Translations under genes and position numbers: made by a program
NCBI RefSeq assembly: GCF_002933875.1
Contig: NZ_BFAV01000172.1
Location: forward strand, 1-64,000
DNA length: 64,000 bases
From: Desulfocucumis palustris
GTDB lineage: Bacteria > Bacillota > Desulfotomaculia > Desulfotomaculales > Desulfocucumaceae
Direction: 5' to 3'
The notes under the pieces: model-generated
Seen by the model: the letters and a program-made list of their open reading frames with translations, nothing else
Databases searched by the model: none
What the model was told of the DNA's origin: nothing
Shown: positions 41,621 through 53,524 of the stretch, in pieces
Numbering within the stretch: the stretch's first letter is position 1
Layout: each line of letters begins with the position of its first letter

Positions 41621-43756
41621 TTACAGTTTCAGAAGAAGCGGACCAAGGATCAGGGAAATGGTACCGGCAACCTTGATCAGCGGGTTCATGGCAGGACCGG
41701 AGGTGTCCTTGCAGGGGTCACCAACGGTGTCACCGATAACGGCAGCCTTGTGCGGTTCGCTCTTCTTGCCGCCATAAGCGCCGCCTTCAATGTATTTCTT
41801 GGCGTTATCCCATGCGCCGCCGGCGTTGGCCAGGAACAGGGCCATCAGCACACCAACGGTGGTAAGTCCGCCCAGGAAGCCGGCCAGAGCCTTGGCTCCC
41901 AGAAGGAAACCAACCAAAATGGGAACGGATACGGCTACAACACCGGGGAAGATCATCTTGGCGATGGCGGAGCGGGTGGCAATGTCCACGCAACGGGCGT
42001 AGTCAGGCTTGCCTGTACCTTCCATGATGCCGGGGATCTCGCGGAACTGGCGGCGAACTTCTTCCACCATGCCGAATGCGGCTTCACCCACGGCGCGCAT
42101 GGTGCTGGCGCCAATCAGGAAAGGAATGGCACCACCGATAAACACACCCACCAGAACGATAGGCTCGGTAAGGTTGACAACAAACTCGCCGTTGGGCAAT
42201 ACAGCGGCAAATTTGTGTTTTACACCGTCAACATAAGCGCTGAACAGGGCCAGAGCGGTAAGGGCCGCGGAACCGATGGCAAAGCCCTTGGCAATGGCGG
42301 CGGTGGTGTTGCCCACAGCGTCCAGCTTGTCGGTTTTCTCACGCACTTCTTTGGGAAGTTCGGCCATTTCGGCAATACCACCGGCGTTGTCAGCCACGGG
42401 ACCGAAGGAGTCCATGGCCACAACCATACCCGCGGTGGAAAGCATACCCATGGCAGCCATGGCTATACCGTAAATGGACCACAGTAAAGACTGTCCTTCA
42501 GGAGCAAAAGCGGAAACTGCCCAGTAGGAAATGAAAATAGCGGCGGCAAAGGTCAGCATGGGGAAGAATACCGACTCCATACCAACAGCCAGACCGTGAA
42601 TAACGTTGGTGGCGGGACCTGTTTTGGAAGCCTCGGCGATCCTGTTGACAGGGCCTTTGCCCGCGGCGGTGTAGTGCTCGGTAAGATAACCCACCAGAAC
42701 GTTAACAATCAAACCGGCCATAACAGCCAGGAAGATACCCATATAAACGTTCTCAAAAGCCACGCCGGTGTCCTGACCGTTGATAATAACATGGGCTTCC
42801 GAGGGGAAAACAGCCTTGGCCACGAAGAATGTGCCGACGGCGGTAAGAACGTTGGTGCTCCACAGACCAACGTTCAGAGCGGCCTGCGGGTTGCCGCCCT
42901 CACTGGTGCGCACGGTAAATGTACCTATGATAGCTGAAATAATACCCACCGCGCCTACCAGCAGCGGGAAGATAACACCCGGGAAACCGAACAGAGTATT
43001 ACCGATGAGCATTGCGGCAATAGTGGTGGCGCCGTAGGATTCAAACAGGTCGGCGCCCATACCGGCGGTGTCACCAACGTTGTCACCAACGTTGTCGGCA
43101 ATGGTTGCGGGGTTGCGGGGATCGTCTTCAGGAATACCTGCTTCAACTTTACCCACCAGGTCGGCGCCCACGTCAGCAGCCTTGGTGTAGATACCGCCGC
43201 CAACACGGGCGAAGAACGCGATAACCGAGGCGCCGAAGGCGAAGCTGTTGATAATCAGCGGGCTTTGGAAAATGATGAAAAGAACGGAAACACCCAGAAG
43301 TCCAAGACCGGCCACGGAAAGACCCATAACTGCGCCGGCCCGGAAGGAAACCTGCAGGGCTTTGCCCAGTCCGCTGCTGCGGGCGGCTTCGGCTGTACGG
43401 GCGTTGGATTTGGTTGTACTGTTCATGCCGATATAACCGGCGATGGCTGAACAAACGGCGCCCACCAGGAATGAAATGGCGGAAGCCGGGCCCACGGGCA
43501 GGTGGGAGCCGGGTGCCTGGTGCACAAAATACTGTGCGGCCCACAATAATACGAAAATTACGATTGCGAAAGGAGCCAGTGTTTTATACTGGCGGTTCAT
43601 GTACGCCATGGCGCCCTCTTGAACCGCTTCGGAAAGCTGCTTCATCTTGGGCGTGCCCATGCTTTCTTTAAGCACCTGGGACATTGTAAAAAGGGCAAAC
43701 AGCAGCGCAATCGCGCCGGCGCCGGCAGCGTAATAGGCTAAGGTCATATTTTCCAC
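41621..43756 (-). CDS. hppA: Membrane-bound cation-translocating pyrophosphatase, K+-dependent type
   Basis: 711 residues, about 16 membrane segments. It hydrolyses pyrophosphate and pumps H+ and/or Na+ out. The catalytic region is clear: DVGADLVGKVEAGIPEDDPRN, then NVGDNVGDTAGMGADLFESY, and a second acidic motif DNAGGIAEMAELP. The residue set GNTTAAIAKG carries alanine where K+-independent enzymes have lysine, so it belongs to the K+-dependent group, which includes Na+ pumps. In syntrophic or sulfate-reducing anaerobes it saves energy from biosynthetic pyrophosphate. GTG start with GAGGAGGG upstream. It follows secG with 52 bases between. Confidence 0.95.
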   Translation of the reverse strand: MENMTLAYYAAGAGAIALLFALFTMSQVLKESMGTPKMKQLSEAVQEGAMAYMNRQYKTLAPFAIVIFVLLWAAQYFVHQAPGSHLPVGPASAISFLVGAVCSAIAGYIGMNSTTKSNARTAEAARSSGLGKALQVSFRAGAVMGLSVAGLGLLGVSVLFIIFQSPLIINSFAFGASVIAFFARVGGGIYTKAADVGADLVGKVEAGIPEDDPRNPATIADNVGDNVGDTAGMGADLFESYGATTIAAMLIGNTLFGFPGVIFPLLVGAVGIISAIIGTFTVRTSEGGNPQAALNVGLWSTNVLTAVGTFFVAKAVFPSEAHVIINGQDTGVAFENVYMGIFLAVMAGLIVNVLVGYLTEHYTAAGKGPVNRIAEASKTGPATNVIHGLAVGMESVFFPMLTFAAAIFISYWAVSAFAPEGQSLLWSIYGIAMAAMGMLSTAGMVVAMDSFGPVADNAGGIAEMAELPKEVREKTDKLDAVGNTTAAIAKGFAIGSAALTALALFSAYVDGVKHKFAAVLPNGEFVVNLTEPIVLVGVFIGGAIPFLIGASTMRAVGEAAFGMVEEVRRQFREIPGIMEGTGKPDYARCVDIATRSAIAKMIFPGVVAVSVPILVGFLLGAKALAGFLGGLTTVGVLMALFLANAGGAWDNAKKYIEGGAYGGKKSEPHKAAVIGDTVGDPCKDTSGPAMNPLIKVAGTISLILGPLLLKL

Positions 43757-43808
43757 TTTTAACTTTACCCTCCTCTTCCCCTAAAAGTTTTCTTTAGTTA
43801 CCGGAGAA

Positions 43809-44033
43809 TTACCACAAACCCAACAGTAGAGACGTAACCCCAAACAATATTGCAACAACCATTGTAACCTTGCCCAGCAACTCGTCCATTCCTTTTTTCT
43901 TGCCGAAAAAAGTTTCTGCGCCGCCGGCAATAGCCCCGGACAAGCCGGCACTTTTTCCAGACTGCAGTAAAACTGAAGCAATAAGAGCTATGGACATAAT
44001 TACATGAAGGGCGGTTACCAGGCCCTTTAACAC
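43809..44033 (-). CDS. secG: SecG preprotein translocase subunit
   Basis: 74 residues with two membrane segments (about 5-22 and 54-72) and the conserved loop LLQSGKSAGLSGAIAGGAETFFGKK that defines SecG. It assists SecYE/SecA in protein export. GTG start with GGAGGAGGTG upstream. It has its own near-consensus promoter (44096-44068), and lies after eno as in many Firmicutes. Confidence 0.93.
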   Translation of the reverse strand: MLKGLVTALHVIMSIALIASVLLQSGKSAGLSGAIAGGAETFFGKKKGMDELLGKVTMVVAILFGVTSLLLGLW

Positions 44034-44067
44034 AACTTCACCTCCTCCAACATCTCATATGAAAAAT

Positions 44068-44096
44068 ATTATAGCACGGGGAGCAAAAAATGACAA
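44068..44096 (-). promoter_or_regulatory. Sigma-A promoter for secG
   Basis: On the minus strand TTGTCA (44096-44091) and TATAAT (44073-44068) are separated by 17 bases, 35 bases upstream of the secG start. It gives secG, and possibly hppA, expression independent of the glycolytic genes. Confidence 0.8.
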
Positions 44097-44132
44097 TCGG
44101 ACGAACCTTTTACAGGCCTTAAAAGCAATTAT

Positions 44133-45428
<1,296 letters not shown>

Positions 45429-45432
45429 TTAA

Positions 45433-45660
45433 TGTAAGGGGACACACCTCTATGAATGTCTTTCCTTAGGGTTGAGGAATGTCCCCAACGTATGTAAGGG
45501 GACACACCTCTATGAATGTCTTTCCTTAGGGTTGAGGAATGTCCCCAACGTATGTAAGGGGACACACCTCTATGAATGCTTTCATTAGGGTGAGGAATGT
45601 CACCAACGTATGTCAGGGGACATTCCTCTATTGAGCCTCTTTGGGGTGGGGTGTGTCCGC
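45433..45660. repeat. 60-bp tandem repeat block between gpmI and eno
   Basis: Two identical 60-base units (45433-45492 and 45493-45552), a third diverged 58-base unit (45553-45610) and a partial fourth with altered order (45611-45660). Each unit carries GGGGACACACCTC and GAGGAATGTCCCC, which can pair as a hairpin. It contains no open frame. Related pieces at 40932-41003 and 41512-41564 suggest a dispersed REP-like family. There are no unique spacers, so it is not a CRISPR array. Confidence 0.9.
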
Positions 45661-45662
45661 AA

Positions 45663-47210
45663 CTATTCTTTTATTATCAGGCTTTCTCCGGTCATTTCCC
45701 CGGGCTTGTCAATTCCCAGCAAATCCAGCATGGTGGGGGCTATATCCTCCAGCCGCCCTTTCCTGAGTTTAAGGCCGGACACATCATTCCCAATTAATAT
45801 GAAAGGAACCGGATCCACGGTATGGGCCGTGAAGGGCTCCCCGGTTTCATCCTTCATGCGCTCGGCGTTGCCGTGGTCGGCGGTAAAAATAACCACCCCG
45901 TCCCTGCCCAGCACAGTTTCCACCAGCCTGCCCAGGGAGGAATCCACCGTTTCAACGGCTTTGACCGCCGCCTCCATGTTGCCGGTGTGGCCCACCATGT
46001 CCGGGTTGGCGTAATTCATGATGATGACCTTGTATTTATCCTGGGCCAATTGTTCCAGGGCGGCCCCGGTAACCTCCGGGGCGCTCATTTCCGGCTTCAG
46101 GTCGTAGGTGGCAACCTTTGGCGAGGGCACCAGTATGCGGTCCTCTCCCTCATTGGGGGGTTCCACCCCGCCGTTAAAAAAGAAAGTAACGTGAGCGTAT
46201 TTTTCTGTTTCCGCCAGTCTCAGCTGTTTAATTTTTTTGCCCGACAGCACTTCCCCCAGGGTGTTGACTATTTTTTGGGGCCTGAAGGCCACCGGGGCCT
46301 CAATGGTTTTGTCATACTGGGTCATGCACACGAAGAACACCCGGGGCCGGTCCCCGGGCCGGTCAAAACCGTCGAACTCCCCGTCCACAAAGGCCCTGGT
46401 TATTTCCCTGGCCCTGTCCGGCCTGAAATTATAGAATATAATTGAGTCGCCGTCCCTTACGGTGGCCAGAGGATTTCCCGGGCCGTCCTCAATCACCGTG
46501 GGCAGAATAAACTCATCCGTCTTCTCCCGGCCGTAGGAGTCCCGGACCGCCGCCAGCGCCGACTTGGCCTTCAGCCCCTCACCCAGCACCATGGCCCGGT
46601 AAGCCTGCCGCACCCTCTCCCAGCGCCTGTCCCTGTCCATGGCGTAATAGCGGCCTATCACAGTGGCAATACGGCCCACGCCCAATTCTTTTATTTTATC
46701 TTCCAGCTGCCGCACATATTCCACCCCGCCGGTGGGGGAAGTATCCCGCCCATCCATGAAGCAGTGAATATAAACCTTTTCCAGGCGGCGTTTCCTGGCC
46801 ATTTCCAGCAGGGCAAAAAGATGGGTGATGTGACTGTGCACCCCGCCGTCGGACAGCAGGCCCATCAGGTGCAGGGCGGAGTTGTTTTTCAAAGCGTTGT
46901 TCACCGCGTCCGTCAGTACCGTATTATTGTAGAAATCGCCGTCCCTGATGGACTTGCTGATACGGGTCAGCTCCTGGTATACAATTCTTCCCGCCCCAAT
47001 ATTCAAGTGTCCCACCTCGGAATTGCCCATCTGCCCCCCGGGCAGCCCCACTTCCTCTCCGGAGGCGTCAAGGGTGGTATGCGGGTAAAGGGACAGGAAC
47101 TTGCAAATGTTCGGTGTATTGGCGCAGGCAACGGCATTGCCCTCTTTTTCATCCGTCAGACCCCAGCCGTCCGCAATTATCAGCACCAGGGGACCCTTCA
47201 GTCTTTTCAC
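45663..47210 (-). CDS. gpmI: 2,3-bisphosphoglycerate-independent phosphoglycerate mutase
   Basis: About 515 residues. It interconverts 3- and 2-phosphoglycerate using two Mn2+ ions. The alkaline-phosphatase-like metal sites are visible: [10 protein letters not shown] near the start, the phosphoserine region [13 protein letters not shown] (Ser about residue 62), DGRDTSP, and the second metal cluster [11 protein letters not shown] and [12 protein letters not shown] at 47210 is preferred because GGGAG lies 8 bases upstream; a TTG at 47225 would add 5 residues. It lies 25 bases after tpiA. Confidence 0.95.
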   Translation of the reverse strand: MKRLKGPLVLIIADGWGLTDEKEGNAVACANTPNICKFLSLYPHTTLDASGEEVGLPGGQMGNSEVGHLNIGAGRIVYQELTRISKSIRDGDFYNNTVLTDAVNNALKNNSALHLMGLLSDGGVHSHITHLFALLEMARKRRLEKVYIHCFMDGRDTSPTGGVEYVRQLEDKIKELGVGRIATVIGRYYAMDRDRRWERVRQAYRAMVLGEGLKAKSALAAVRDSYGREKTDEFILPTVIEDGPGNPLATVRDGDSIIFYNFRPDRAREITRAFVDGEFDGFDRPGDRPRVFFVCMTQYDKTIEAPVAFRPQKIVNTLGEVLSGKKIKQLRLAETEKYAHVTFFFNGGVEPPNEGEDRILVPSPKVATYDLKPEMSAPEVTGAALEQLAQDKYKVIIMNYANPDMVGHTGNMEAAVKAVETVDSSLGRLVETVLGRDGVVIFTADHGNAERMKDETGEPFTAHTVDPVPFILIGNDVSGLKLRKGRLEDIAPTMLDLLGIDKPGEMTGESLIIKE

Positions 47211-47235
47211 CAGATTCACTCCCAAATTTCTACTG

Positions 47236-47994
47236 TCACCTAGCTGCCTTTATTATCCCCGCAAAGCTGTCCGGCTTGAGGCTGGCGCCTCCCACCAGGG
47301 CACCGTCGATATCCGGCTTGCCCATTAGTCCGGCTGTGTTCTCCGGCTTAACGCTGCCCCCGTATTGAATGCGCACTTTCTCCGCCGCCTCCCGGCCGGC
47401 CACTTCCGCCAGCAGTCCCCGGATCAAGCCGTTGACCTTCTGGGCGTCGTCATCGGAGGCCGTCCTTCCGGTTCCAATGGCCCAGACCGGCTCATAGGCC
47501 ATCACCAGGCTTGCCGTTTGTGTCCGGTCAAGCCCCGCCAGGGCGCCCCTAACCTGGGTGTCAATGACCTTCTCGGTTACGCCGGACTCCCTTTGCTCCA
47601 GGGTTTCACCCACGCATACTATGGGTATCAGCCCGTGCTTAAAGGCGGCTTTGACTTTTTTGTTCACTGTTTCGTCTGTTTCACCGAAATACTGCCTGCG
47701 CTCGGAGTGCCCCAGTATCACATATTTGCAGCCAATCTCCCTGAGCATCGGGGGAGAAATCTCCCCGGTAAAGGCTCCCTGTTCTTCCCAGTACATATTC
47801 TGGGCCGCCAGATTGATATCACTTCCGGCCAGGGCCTGGGCCGCGGCGCCCAGGGAGGTGTGGGGCGGGCACAAAACCACTTCCACACCGCCTGTCCCCC
47901 CGGCCAGCAGCTTTTTCAGCTCATTGATAAATTCAACGGTCTCCGGCACTGTTTTATACATTTTCCAGTTGCCTGCAATTAATGGCATACGCAA
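47236..47994 (-). CDS. tpiA: Triosephosphate isomerase
   Basis: 252 residues, full length. It interconverts dihydroxyacetone phosphate and glyceraldehyde 3-phosphate. Catalytic residues are in place: Lys in IAGNWKMY, His in LGHSERR, Glu in [13 protein letters not shown], and the phosphate loop at [13 protein letters not shown] at 47994 is 11 bases after GGAGG; ATG two codons later is an alternative. It lies between pgk and gpmI. Confidence 0.97.
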   Translation of the reverse strand: MRMPLIAGNWKMYKTVPETVEFINELKKLLAGGTGGVEVVLCPPHTSLGAAAQALAGSDINLAAQNMYWEEQGAFTGEISPPMLREIGCKYVILGHSERRQYFGETDETVNKKVKAAFKHGLIPIVCVGETLEQRESGVTEKVIDTQVRGALAGLDRTQTASLVMAYEPVWAIGTGRTASDDDAQKVNGLIRGLLAEVAGREAAEKVRIQYGGSVKPENTAGLMGKPDIDGALVGGASLKPDSFAGIIKAAR

Positions 47995-48118
47995 TGTAAC
48001 TTCAGCCTCCCATTCATATTAATAACAGCCGCTCCATCTGTCGGGAGTTTTCCTGTTCCAACTTCTCATTTCCCGCCTCCCGCCTCTCAATATTGAACGG
48101 CCTTTGCAATTATCTCCT

Positions 48119-49303
48119 TTACATGTCCTGCAGGGCGGCCACTCCGGGCAGCAGCTTACCCTCCAGAAATTCCAGTGAAGCCCCGCCGCCTGTGGAAATA
48201 TGGGACACTTTATCCGCCAGGCCGGCCTTTTTCACCGCGGAGACGGAATCCCCGCCGCCCACCACCGTAACAGCGCCGCTGTCGGCCAGCGCCCGGGCCA
48301 CTTCAAAAGTGCCCCTGGCAAAGGGAGCCATTTCGAACACCCCCATGGGTCCGTTCCATACAACAGTTTTCGCCTTTCTGATGGCCCCGCCGAACAAATC
48401 AATACTCTCCGGGCCTATATCCAGGGCCATCCAGTCGCCGGGAATCCCGTCCGCCGGCACAACCTTCTGCTCGGCGTCGGGGTCCGCTGCCAGGGCAACC
48501 ACCAGGTCCACCGGCAAAAGCATCTCTATGCCCTTTGCCGCCGCTTTTTCCATAAGCTCCCCGGCCAACTCCGCCTTATCGGGTTCCAGCAGAGATTTGC
48601 CGGTTTCGTACCCCTTCGCCCGGAGGAAGGTATTGGCCATGCCCCCCCCGATAATCAGGGTATCCACTTTCTCCAGCAGGTTGCCGATTACCCCTATTTT
48701 ATCGGAAACCTTGGCCCCTCCCAGAATGGCCACAAAGGGTCTTTCCGGGTTGAACACGGCCCGCCCCAGCATTTCCAGTTCTCTTTCCATAAGAAAACCG
48801 GCCACTCCGGGTATTATCCGGGCCACCCCCTCGGTGGAAGCGTGCGCCCTGTGGGCGGCGCCGAAGGCGTCGTTTACGTACAAATCCGCCAGCTTGGCCA
48901 ACCGGGCGGCAAAGCCGGGGTCGTTCTTTTCCTCTTCGGGATGGAACCTGACATTCTCAAGCAAAAGCACATCGCCCGGCTGCATACTTTCTATAGCCCT
49001 GGCGGGCTCGTCGCCCACACAGTCATCCACCTTGACCACTTCGTTGTCCAGCAATTGCTGCAGTTTCTCCGCCACGGGGTTCAATCTGTAGCGGTCATCC
49101 ACCTTACCCTTGGGCCTTCCCAGATGAGAAGCCAGTATTACCCTGGCCCCGTGCTCCGTGAGATATTTAATGGTGGGCAGGGCGGCCCTGATCCTGGTAT
49201 CGTCGGCCACATTGCCCCCCTGGTCCAGCGGCACGTTAAAGTCAACTCTCACCAGCACCCTTTTACCGGACACATCAATATCCCTTAAACTTTTTTTGGG
49301 CAT
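48119..49303 (-). CDS. pgk: Phosphoglycerate kinase
   Basis: 394 residues, typical length. It transfers the phosphate of 1,3-bisphosphoglycerate to ADP. The signature [14 protein letters not shown] is at about residues 15-28, ASHLGRPKG follows, and the nucleotide-binding GGGMANTFL and C-terminal GGGDSVSAV segments are present. ATG at 49303 is preferred to a GTG nine bases earlier, since GGAAGGGG is then at a normal distance. No gap gene precedes it; rpoN does. It heads the block pgk-tpiA-gpmI-(repeats)-eno. Confidence 0.97.
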   Translation of the reverse strand: MPKKSLRDIDVSGKRVLVRVDFNVPLDQGGNVADDTRIRAALPTIKYLTEHGARVILASHLGRPKGKVDDRYRLNPVAEKLQQLLDNEVVKVDDCVGDEPARAIESMQPGDVLLLENVRFHPEEEKNDPGFAARLAKLADLYVNDAFGAAHRAHASTEGVARIIPGVAGFLMERELEMLGRAVFNPERPFVAILGGAKVSDKIGVIGNLLEKVDTLIIGGGMANTFLRAKGYETGKSLLEPDKAELAGELMEKAAAKGIEMLLPVDLVVALAADPDAEQKVVPADGIPGDWMALDIGPESIDLFGGAIRKAKTVVWNGPMGVFEMAPFARGTFEVARALADSGAVTVVGGGDSVSAVKKAGLADKVSHISTGGGASLEFLEGKLLPGVAALQDM

Positions 49304-49609
49304 TTGCAACACCCCTTCCGATTGGTATCATTTCCAATTTTATACTTTAATTTAAGCTAAAAAACAAACCGGCCTGTCACCACCGGTAATACTTATCGGA
49401 ACAGGAACCAGTTTTATTTTGCTTCAAAAGGTATTCTATCATGTATATTTGACAGCCGGTACAAATATGCGCCAAACCGGCTTTAAATTCACCCAAATGT
49501 TAATCATGTTATTCGATTCGCCGCCGGAAAAACAGTTCCTTCAATACGGCATATATTTCCGCGCAAAAAAGGCCCTTGCGCTATCCGCCAAAGGCCTTCC
49601 CTTTTAATT
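49304..49609. other. Intergenic region between rpoN and pgk
   Basis: About 306 bases. It holds the rpoN terminator (49566-49603) at the right-hand end and an AT-rich stretch (49320-49370) that probably carries the pgk promoter. No convincing -35/-10 pair could be fixed, and no open frame with a ribosome-binding site is seen. Confidence 0.5.
49566..49603 (-). terminator. Probable terminator after rpoN
   Basis: On the minus strand AAGGCC and GGCCTT bracket an 18-base loop with further possible pairing, followed by TTTT. It lies directly after the rpoN stop codon. Confidence 0.7.
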
Positions 49610-51025
49610 TTAATACCGTTTTCTTTTCCGGATGGGGGCTATATTCAATTCATCCCTGTATTTGGCCACGGTGCGGCGGGATATTTTTATCCCCCGCTGC
49701 TTGAATATCTCGGCGATTTTCTGATCATTGAAGGGATTGGCGGAATCCTCCGAGGCCACAATCTCCTGCAGCATTTTTTTAATGCTCTCGGCGGAGGTCA
49801 TGGTGCCGGAAGAATTGCTCAGCCCGGAGCTGAAGAAATATTTCATCTCCAGCACCCCCTGGGGAGTCTGTATATATTTATTGGAGGTGGCCCGGCTGAC
49901 CGTGGACTCGTGCAGTCCCACCAGGTCGGCCACCTTTTTGAGATTTAACGGTTTTAAATATTTCACCCCGTAATCCAGAAAATCCCTTTGCAGCTCAACC
50001 AGGCAGCTGGCTACTTTATACAGGGTCATGCGCCTTTGCTCAATGCTTTTAATCAGCCAGGCGGCGGCGTTCAGCTTGCTCTCCACAAAACGGCGGGTTT
50101 TGGAATCGGTATCCTTATCCTGGGACAATACCGATCGGTAGGTGGAATTTATGGTTAAACGGGGCACCGACGTGTCATTCACCAGTATCACGTATTCCCC
50201 GCCCACTTTTTCCAGCACTATTTCCGGCACAATATAACGGGTTTCGTTGGAGTTTGTAAAATTCCTCCCGGGCTTGGGATCAAGTGTTTTAATATAATCA
50301 GCCACCCGCTGGATTTCCTGCACCGGAACCCCAAGGGTCTGGGCCATTCTGCTGAGCTTTCCCTTGGCCAGATCCATAAGGTGGTTCTGAATAACCTGCC
50401 TGAGCAGCAAATCTTTATTGCCTAACTGGTCAACCTGTATCAACAGGCATTCCTCCAGGGATCTTGCCCCCACCCCCGACGGGTCGAAGGTTTGAACCAG
50501 TTTTAAAGCCTCCTCCACCTCGGATCTGGTGGCGCCCATTTGAACCGCCGCGTCCTCCAGCGATGTTTGCAGATAGCCGTGTTCATCCAGGTTGCCAATC
50601 AGATACTCCGCTATATTTCTGATCCTGTCCGAACAAAGGCATAAATTCAGCTGGAAAGTAAGGTGTTCCACCAGAGTCGGGGCCAGGCTGAGGAAATTCT
50701 CATAGGTGTACTGGTTTTTCTCCGAATTTCTTTCCACTTTGTTATAGCCCGGATCGCCGCTGTCGTTGAAATAATTCTCCCAGTCAATGTCATATTCTTT
50801 ATCACGCTCAGTTTCCTTCCCCGCTTCAGACATTTCTACGGTCTCTGTTTCAGCCTTGTCCTGATCCTCGTTGATCTCCAGCAGGGGGTTTTCCTGAAGC
50901 TGCTGCTCAATGTAGGATTCCAGTTCCAGAGAGGAAAGCTGCAAAACAGTAATAGCCTGGCGCAGTTCAGGGGTCATGATTAATTTTTGCGTTTGTTCGA
51001 TGTTGAGACCATAACCCATGCGCAT
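49610..51025 (-). CDS. rpoN: RNA polymerase sigma-54 factor
   Basis: 471 residues. Region I is Gln/Leu-rich at the N terminus (MTPELRQAITVLQLSSLELESYI) and contacts activator ATPases. An acidic region II follows, and the C terminus carries the RpoN box (ISRRTVAKYRDELNIAPI) that reads the -24 element. The central core-binding region and HTH (GLHESTVSRATSNKYIQTPQG) are intact. It needs enhancer-binding proteins, none of which is encoded here. ATG at 51025 has AGGGGTG 7 bases upstream. Its position before pgk is where CggR/Gap genes often lie in other Firmicutes. Confidence 0.96.
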   Translation of the reverse strand: MRMGYGLNIEQTQKLIMTPELRQAITVLQLSSLELESYIEQQLQENPLLEINEDQDKAETETVEMSEAGKETERDKEYDIDWENYFNDSGDPGYNKVERNSEKNQYTYENFLSLAPTLVEHLTFQLNLCLCSDRIRNIAEYLIGNLDEHGYLQTSLEDAAVQMGATRSEVEEALKLVQTFDPSGVGARSLEECLLIQVDQLGNKDLLLRQVIQNHLMDLAKGKLSRMAQTLGVPVQEIQRVADYIKTLDPKPGRNFTNSNETRYIVPEIVLEKVGGEYVILVNDTSVPRLTINSTYRSVLSQDKDTDSKTRRFVESKLNAAAWLIKSIEQRRMTLYKVASCLVELQRDFLDYGVKYLKPLNLKKVADLVGLHESTVSRATSNKYIQTPQGVLEMKYFFSSGLSNSSGTMTSAESIKKMLQEIVASEDSANPFNDQKIAEIFKQRGIKISRRTVAKYRDELNIAPIRKRKRY

Positions 51026-51234
51026 TGCCTTTCACCCCTTGATCTTCGATAATCCCCCGGAAAGCCTGCCACATTTCATAAATTCCGGGCAGCCTCCGAA
51101 TTGATTTTAAAACGTTCAATATTGTCAAAAAAATTTTAATAAATAATAAATTCTCTGTTTACAGCGAAATTTCCTGCCTTCCCTGGCCTGATACCAGCAT
51201 ATTCGCAAGGTAAATGTTTCATTACCCAGCTAAA

Positions 51235-51822
51235 TTATCTTCTCAGCCTTGCGGGAAAGAGCAGCCGCAAGCCGGTCAGGGCCGTCATTATCAATGCTGT
51301 TGACAGCGCCAGGACAAATTGTCCGGACATGTAAAAATAGGGATGAAGCTGGTAACGGTAATCCGCCAGGTCATTCAAAATCATCCAGGCCAGGACGCCC
51401 GCGCCCTGGACCGGCGCAACCCGGAGGGTTCGCAGGTATATCCACCCCTCCAGGGCCATTCCCAGGTGCGAAAGCCAGAGAAACACCTCTGTAAGGGCAA
51501 TTTCACCACCGCTAAGCCAGTAATCGGTAATCAGCACCACGGCCCACAGCCCGTATTTAATGCAGGTGGCGCACGCCAGGGCGCCAATGGCGCCGCTCCT
51601 GAGGCCCAGCAGAAACAAACCGGCCATAAGGGCGAACAGCGTGGTGGAAAGCGGGCTGTCCGGAACAAGAGGCCATACCGCCGGCGGGGTTTCGGAAAGC
51701 TGCCCGCCGTACCAGTAATACCCGTAAATGGAGCCGAAAAAATTTATAACCAGCAAAGGTATTAAAAAACGCTTCTGCCACGGATTTTTCCAAAGTTCAC
51801 GCCAAAGCTCGAAGGGATTCAT
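51235..51822 (-). CDS. DUF1405 (YpjA-like) membrane protein
   Basis: 195 residues with six predicted membrane segments and an N-terminal cytoplasmic helix (WRELWKNPWQKRF). The pattern NFFGSIYGYYWYGGQL and the PDSPLSTTLFAL loop are typical of DUF1405/YpjA membrane proteins of unknown function in spore-formers. About 210 bases without a clear gene separate it from rpoN. No catalytic motif is known for the family. Confidence 0.75.
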   Translation of the reverse strand: MNPFELWRELWKNPWQKRFLIPLLVINFFGSIYGYYWYGGQLSETPPAVWPLVPDSPLSTTLFALMAGLFLLGLRSGAIGALACATCIKYGLWAVVLITDYWLSGGEIALTEVFLWLSHLGMALEGWIYLRTLRVAPVQGAGVLAWMILNDLADYRYQLHPYFYMSGQFVLALSTALIMTALTGLRLLFPARLRR

Positions 51823-51862
51823 TGATATAATGTTCCTTGTCTTATACTATGTTGCTTTCAGC

Positions 51863-52393
51863 CTATTTGCCAACGGTTTCCATACAATCCGCCGCAATGT
51901 TATAGTTTTCCCTGACAACCTTCGCGGGCACTCCCGCCGCCAGCGCCCCGGGGGGAATATCCCGGTTGACCAGCGAGCCCGCCCCCACCACCGCGCCGTC
52001 ACCTATGCTTACTCCGGGCAGAACGGTGCTGTTGGCGCCCAGCATTACCTCCCTGCCTATCTTAACCGTCCCGGTGCGATACTCCCTGATTAAAAATTCG
52101 TGGCACAATATGGTGCAGTTATAACCCAGCACGGAGTTCTCACCGATGGAAATAAGCTGGGGGAAAAAAACATCCATCATGGCCATCAGCCCCACCGAGG
52201 TATTCTTTCCAACCTTCATTCCAAGGCTCTTATATAGCCATCTTTTCAAATGCAGCGAAGGCAGGTAGCGGCATAATGTTATGATGGCAAAATTCCAGCA
52301 CACCCGGAGCGGATTAACCGCGCTGCACCAGAGGTGCAGTGAATTTTTGCCGGGCGGGGAAGGCACGTGCTTCAGCCGCCTCCGGTCGGTCAT
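51863..52393 (-). CDS. Left-handed beta-helix (hexapeptide-repeat) acyltransferase
   Basis: 176 residues. From about residue 58 the sequence shows hexapeptide repeats ([62 protein letters not shown]), ending in [10 protein letters not shown], the hallmark of trimeric O-acetyltransferases. The catalytic His is probably in ILCHEF. The N-terminal 55 residues are hydrophobic and basic, perhaps membrane-associated. Likely substrate is a cell-envelope sugar; not determinable here. It overlaps the whiA stop by 4 bases. Confidence 0.8.
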   Translation of the reverse strand: MTDRRRLKHVPSPPGKNSLHLWCSAVNPLRVCWNFAIITLCRYLPSLHLKRWLYKSLGMKVGKNTSVGLMAMMDVFFPQLISIGENSVLGYNCTILCHEFLIREYRTGTVKIGREVMLGANSTVLPGVSIGDGAVVGAGSLVNRDIPPGALAAGVPAKVVRENYNIAADCMETVGK

Positions 52394-53343
52394 TTATGGG
52401 TCCTCCGTTGGTTCATTCTGAACTTTTCGGCAATTTCCTCTATTTTTCTCATCCTGTGGTTGATGCCGGACTTGCCCAGCCGGGGTTCCATCATGTCCCC
52501 CAGTTCCCTGAGGCTGACGTCCGGGTGGGCCAGCCTGGCCTCCGCCACCACTTTAAGGGACGGGGGCAGTTTGCCCAGCCCCATGTGCCTGTCCACCAGA
52601 TTAATATTATCCAGCTGCCTCACCGCGGCATCCACGGTTTTGTTCAAATTTGCCGTTTCACAGTTTACCAGGCGGTTGACCTGGTTGCGCATATCCTTGT
52701 AAATACGGGTGTTTTCAAACTCCAGCAGGGCCGTATGGGCTCCGATTATACTCAAAAAATTAACAATCTGCTCGCTTTCCTTCAAATAAACCACGAACCA
52801 GTTTTTCCGGCGGCTTATTTTGGCCGACAGCTTGAACTTTCTGATAAGCTCCGCCAGGTCGGCGGCATGACTCTCGTTAGTGGTTATAATTTCTAAATGG
52901 TAAGTGCCCTCCGGGTTGCTTACCGAACCACCGCCCAGAAAGGCGCCCCTGAGGTAGGAGCGGCGGCAGCAGTCCCGGCGGATAAACTGGTTTTTAATGC
53001 CCTGCAGAAAATTTCCCCTTTTATTCAAAAGGCCCAGGGCTGCGAGTATTTCCAGGGTCTTGGGCTGTGGCGGCACCTGCACCATGTAAACATTATTTTT
53101 ACGCAGCTTTATCTTTTTCTCAGCCTGCACTTCCGTTTGAACACCGAATAACTCCCTGAGAAGAATAAAAATTTTCCTGGCCACGGCAGCGTTTTCATTA
53201 ACAATTTTCAATAAAACCTGCTTGTCGCTGATTTGGATGCTGCCGTCCAGCTTGGCCAGGGCGGACAGTTCCGCTATTTTGCAGCAGCGGTTTACATTTA
53301 ACACCCGGGCCAATTCATTTTTTGTCAACGTGGAGAAGGACAA
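52390..53343 (-). CDS. whiA: WhiA DNA-binding regulator
   Basis: 317 residues. WhiA has an N-terminal LAGLIDADG-homing-endonuclease-like fold without nuclease activity (here about 20-215; the [21 protein letters not shown] segment is diagnostic) and a C-terminal HTH ([32 protein letters not shown]). In Firmicutes it influences cell division and lies beside rapZ and yvcK, as here, although a deacetylase gene has come between in this genome. Confidence 0.93.
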   Translation of the reverse strand: MSFSTLTKNELARVLNVNRCCKIAELSALAKLDGSIQISDKQVLLKIVNENAAVARKIFILLRELFGVQTEVQAEKKIKLRKNNVYMVQVPPQPKTLEILAALGLLNKRGNFLQGIKNQFIRRDCCRRSYLRGAFLGGGSVSNPEGTYHLEIITTNESHAADLAELIRKFKLSAKISRRKNWFVVYLKESEQIVNFLSIIGAHTALLEFENTRIYKDMRNQVNRLVNCETANLNKTVDAAVRQLDNINLVDRHMGLGKLPPSLKVVAEARLAHPDVSLRELGDMMEPRLGKSGINHRMRKIEEIAEKFRMNQRRTHK

Positions 53344-53524
53344 TCCTCAAATCCCCCTCTCTCCCTCGCAAATATTATACCACAATGCAAAAAATAAGCC
53401 CAGGAAAATAGCGGTATTGCCCTTCTCCCGGCCAAAATAAAAATTACGGACATAGGTTTGGAACGTTCCTTGCTTGAAGGCAGGCCGGCCTGGGCACAAC
53501 CCCGCAGCCACGGAACTCCCCGGT

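Noticed and set aside
41603-42487. Long open frame on the plus strand opposite hppA
   Set aside because: It mirrors the codon pattern of the clearly real hppA gene, has no ribosome-binding site and resembles no protein.
45433-45660. CRISPR-like array
   Set aside because: The units are contiguous 60-bp tandem repeats without unique spacers, and no cas genes are present.
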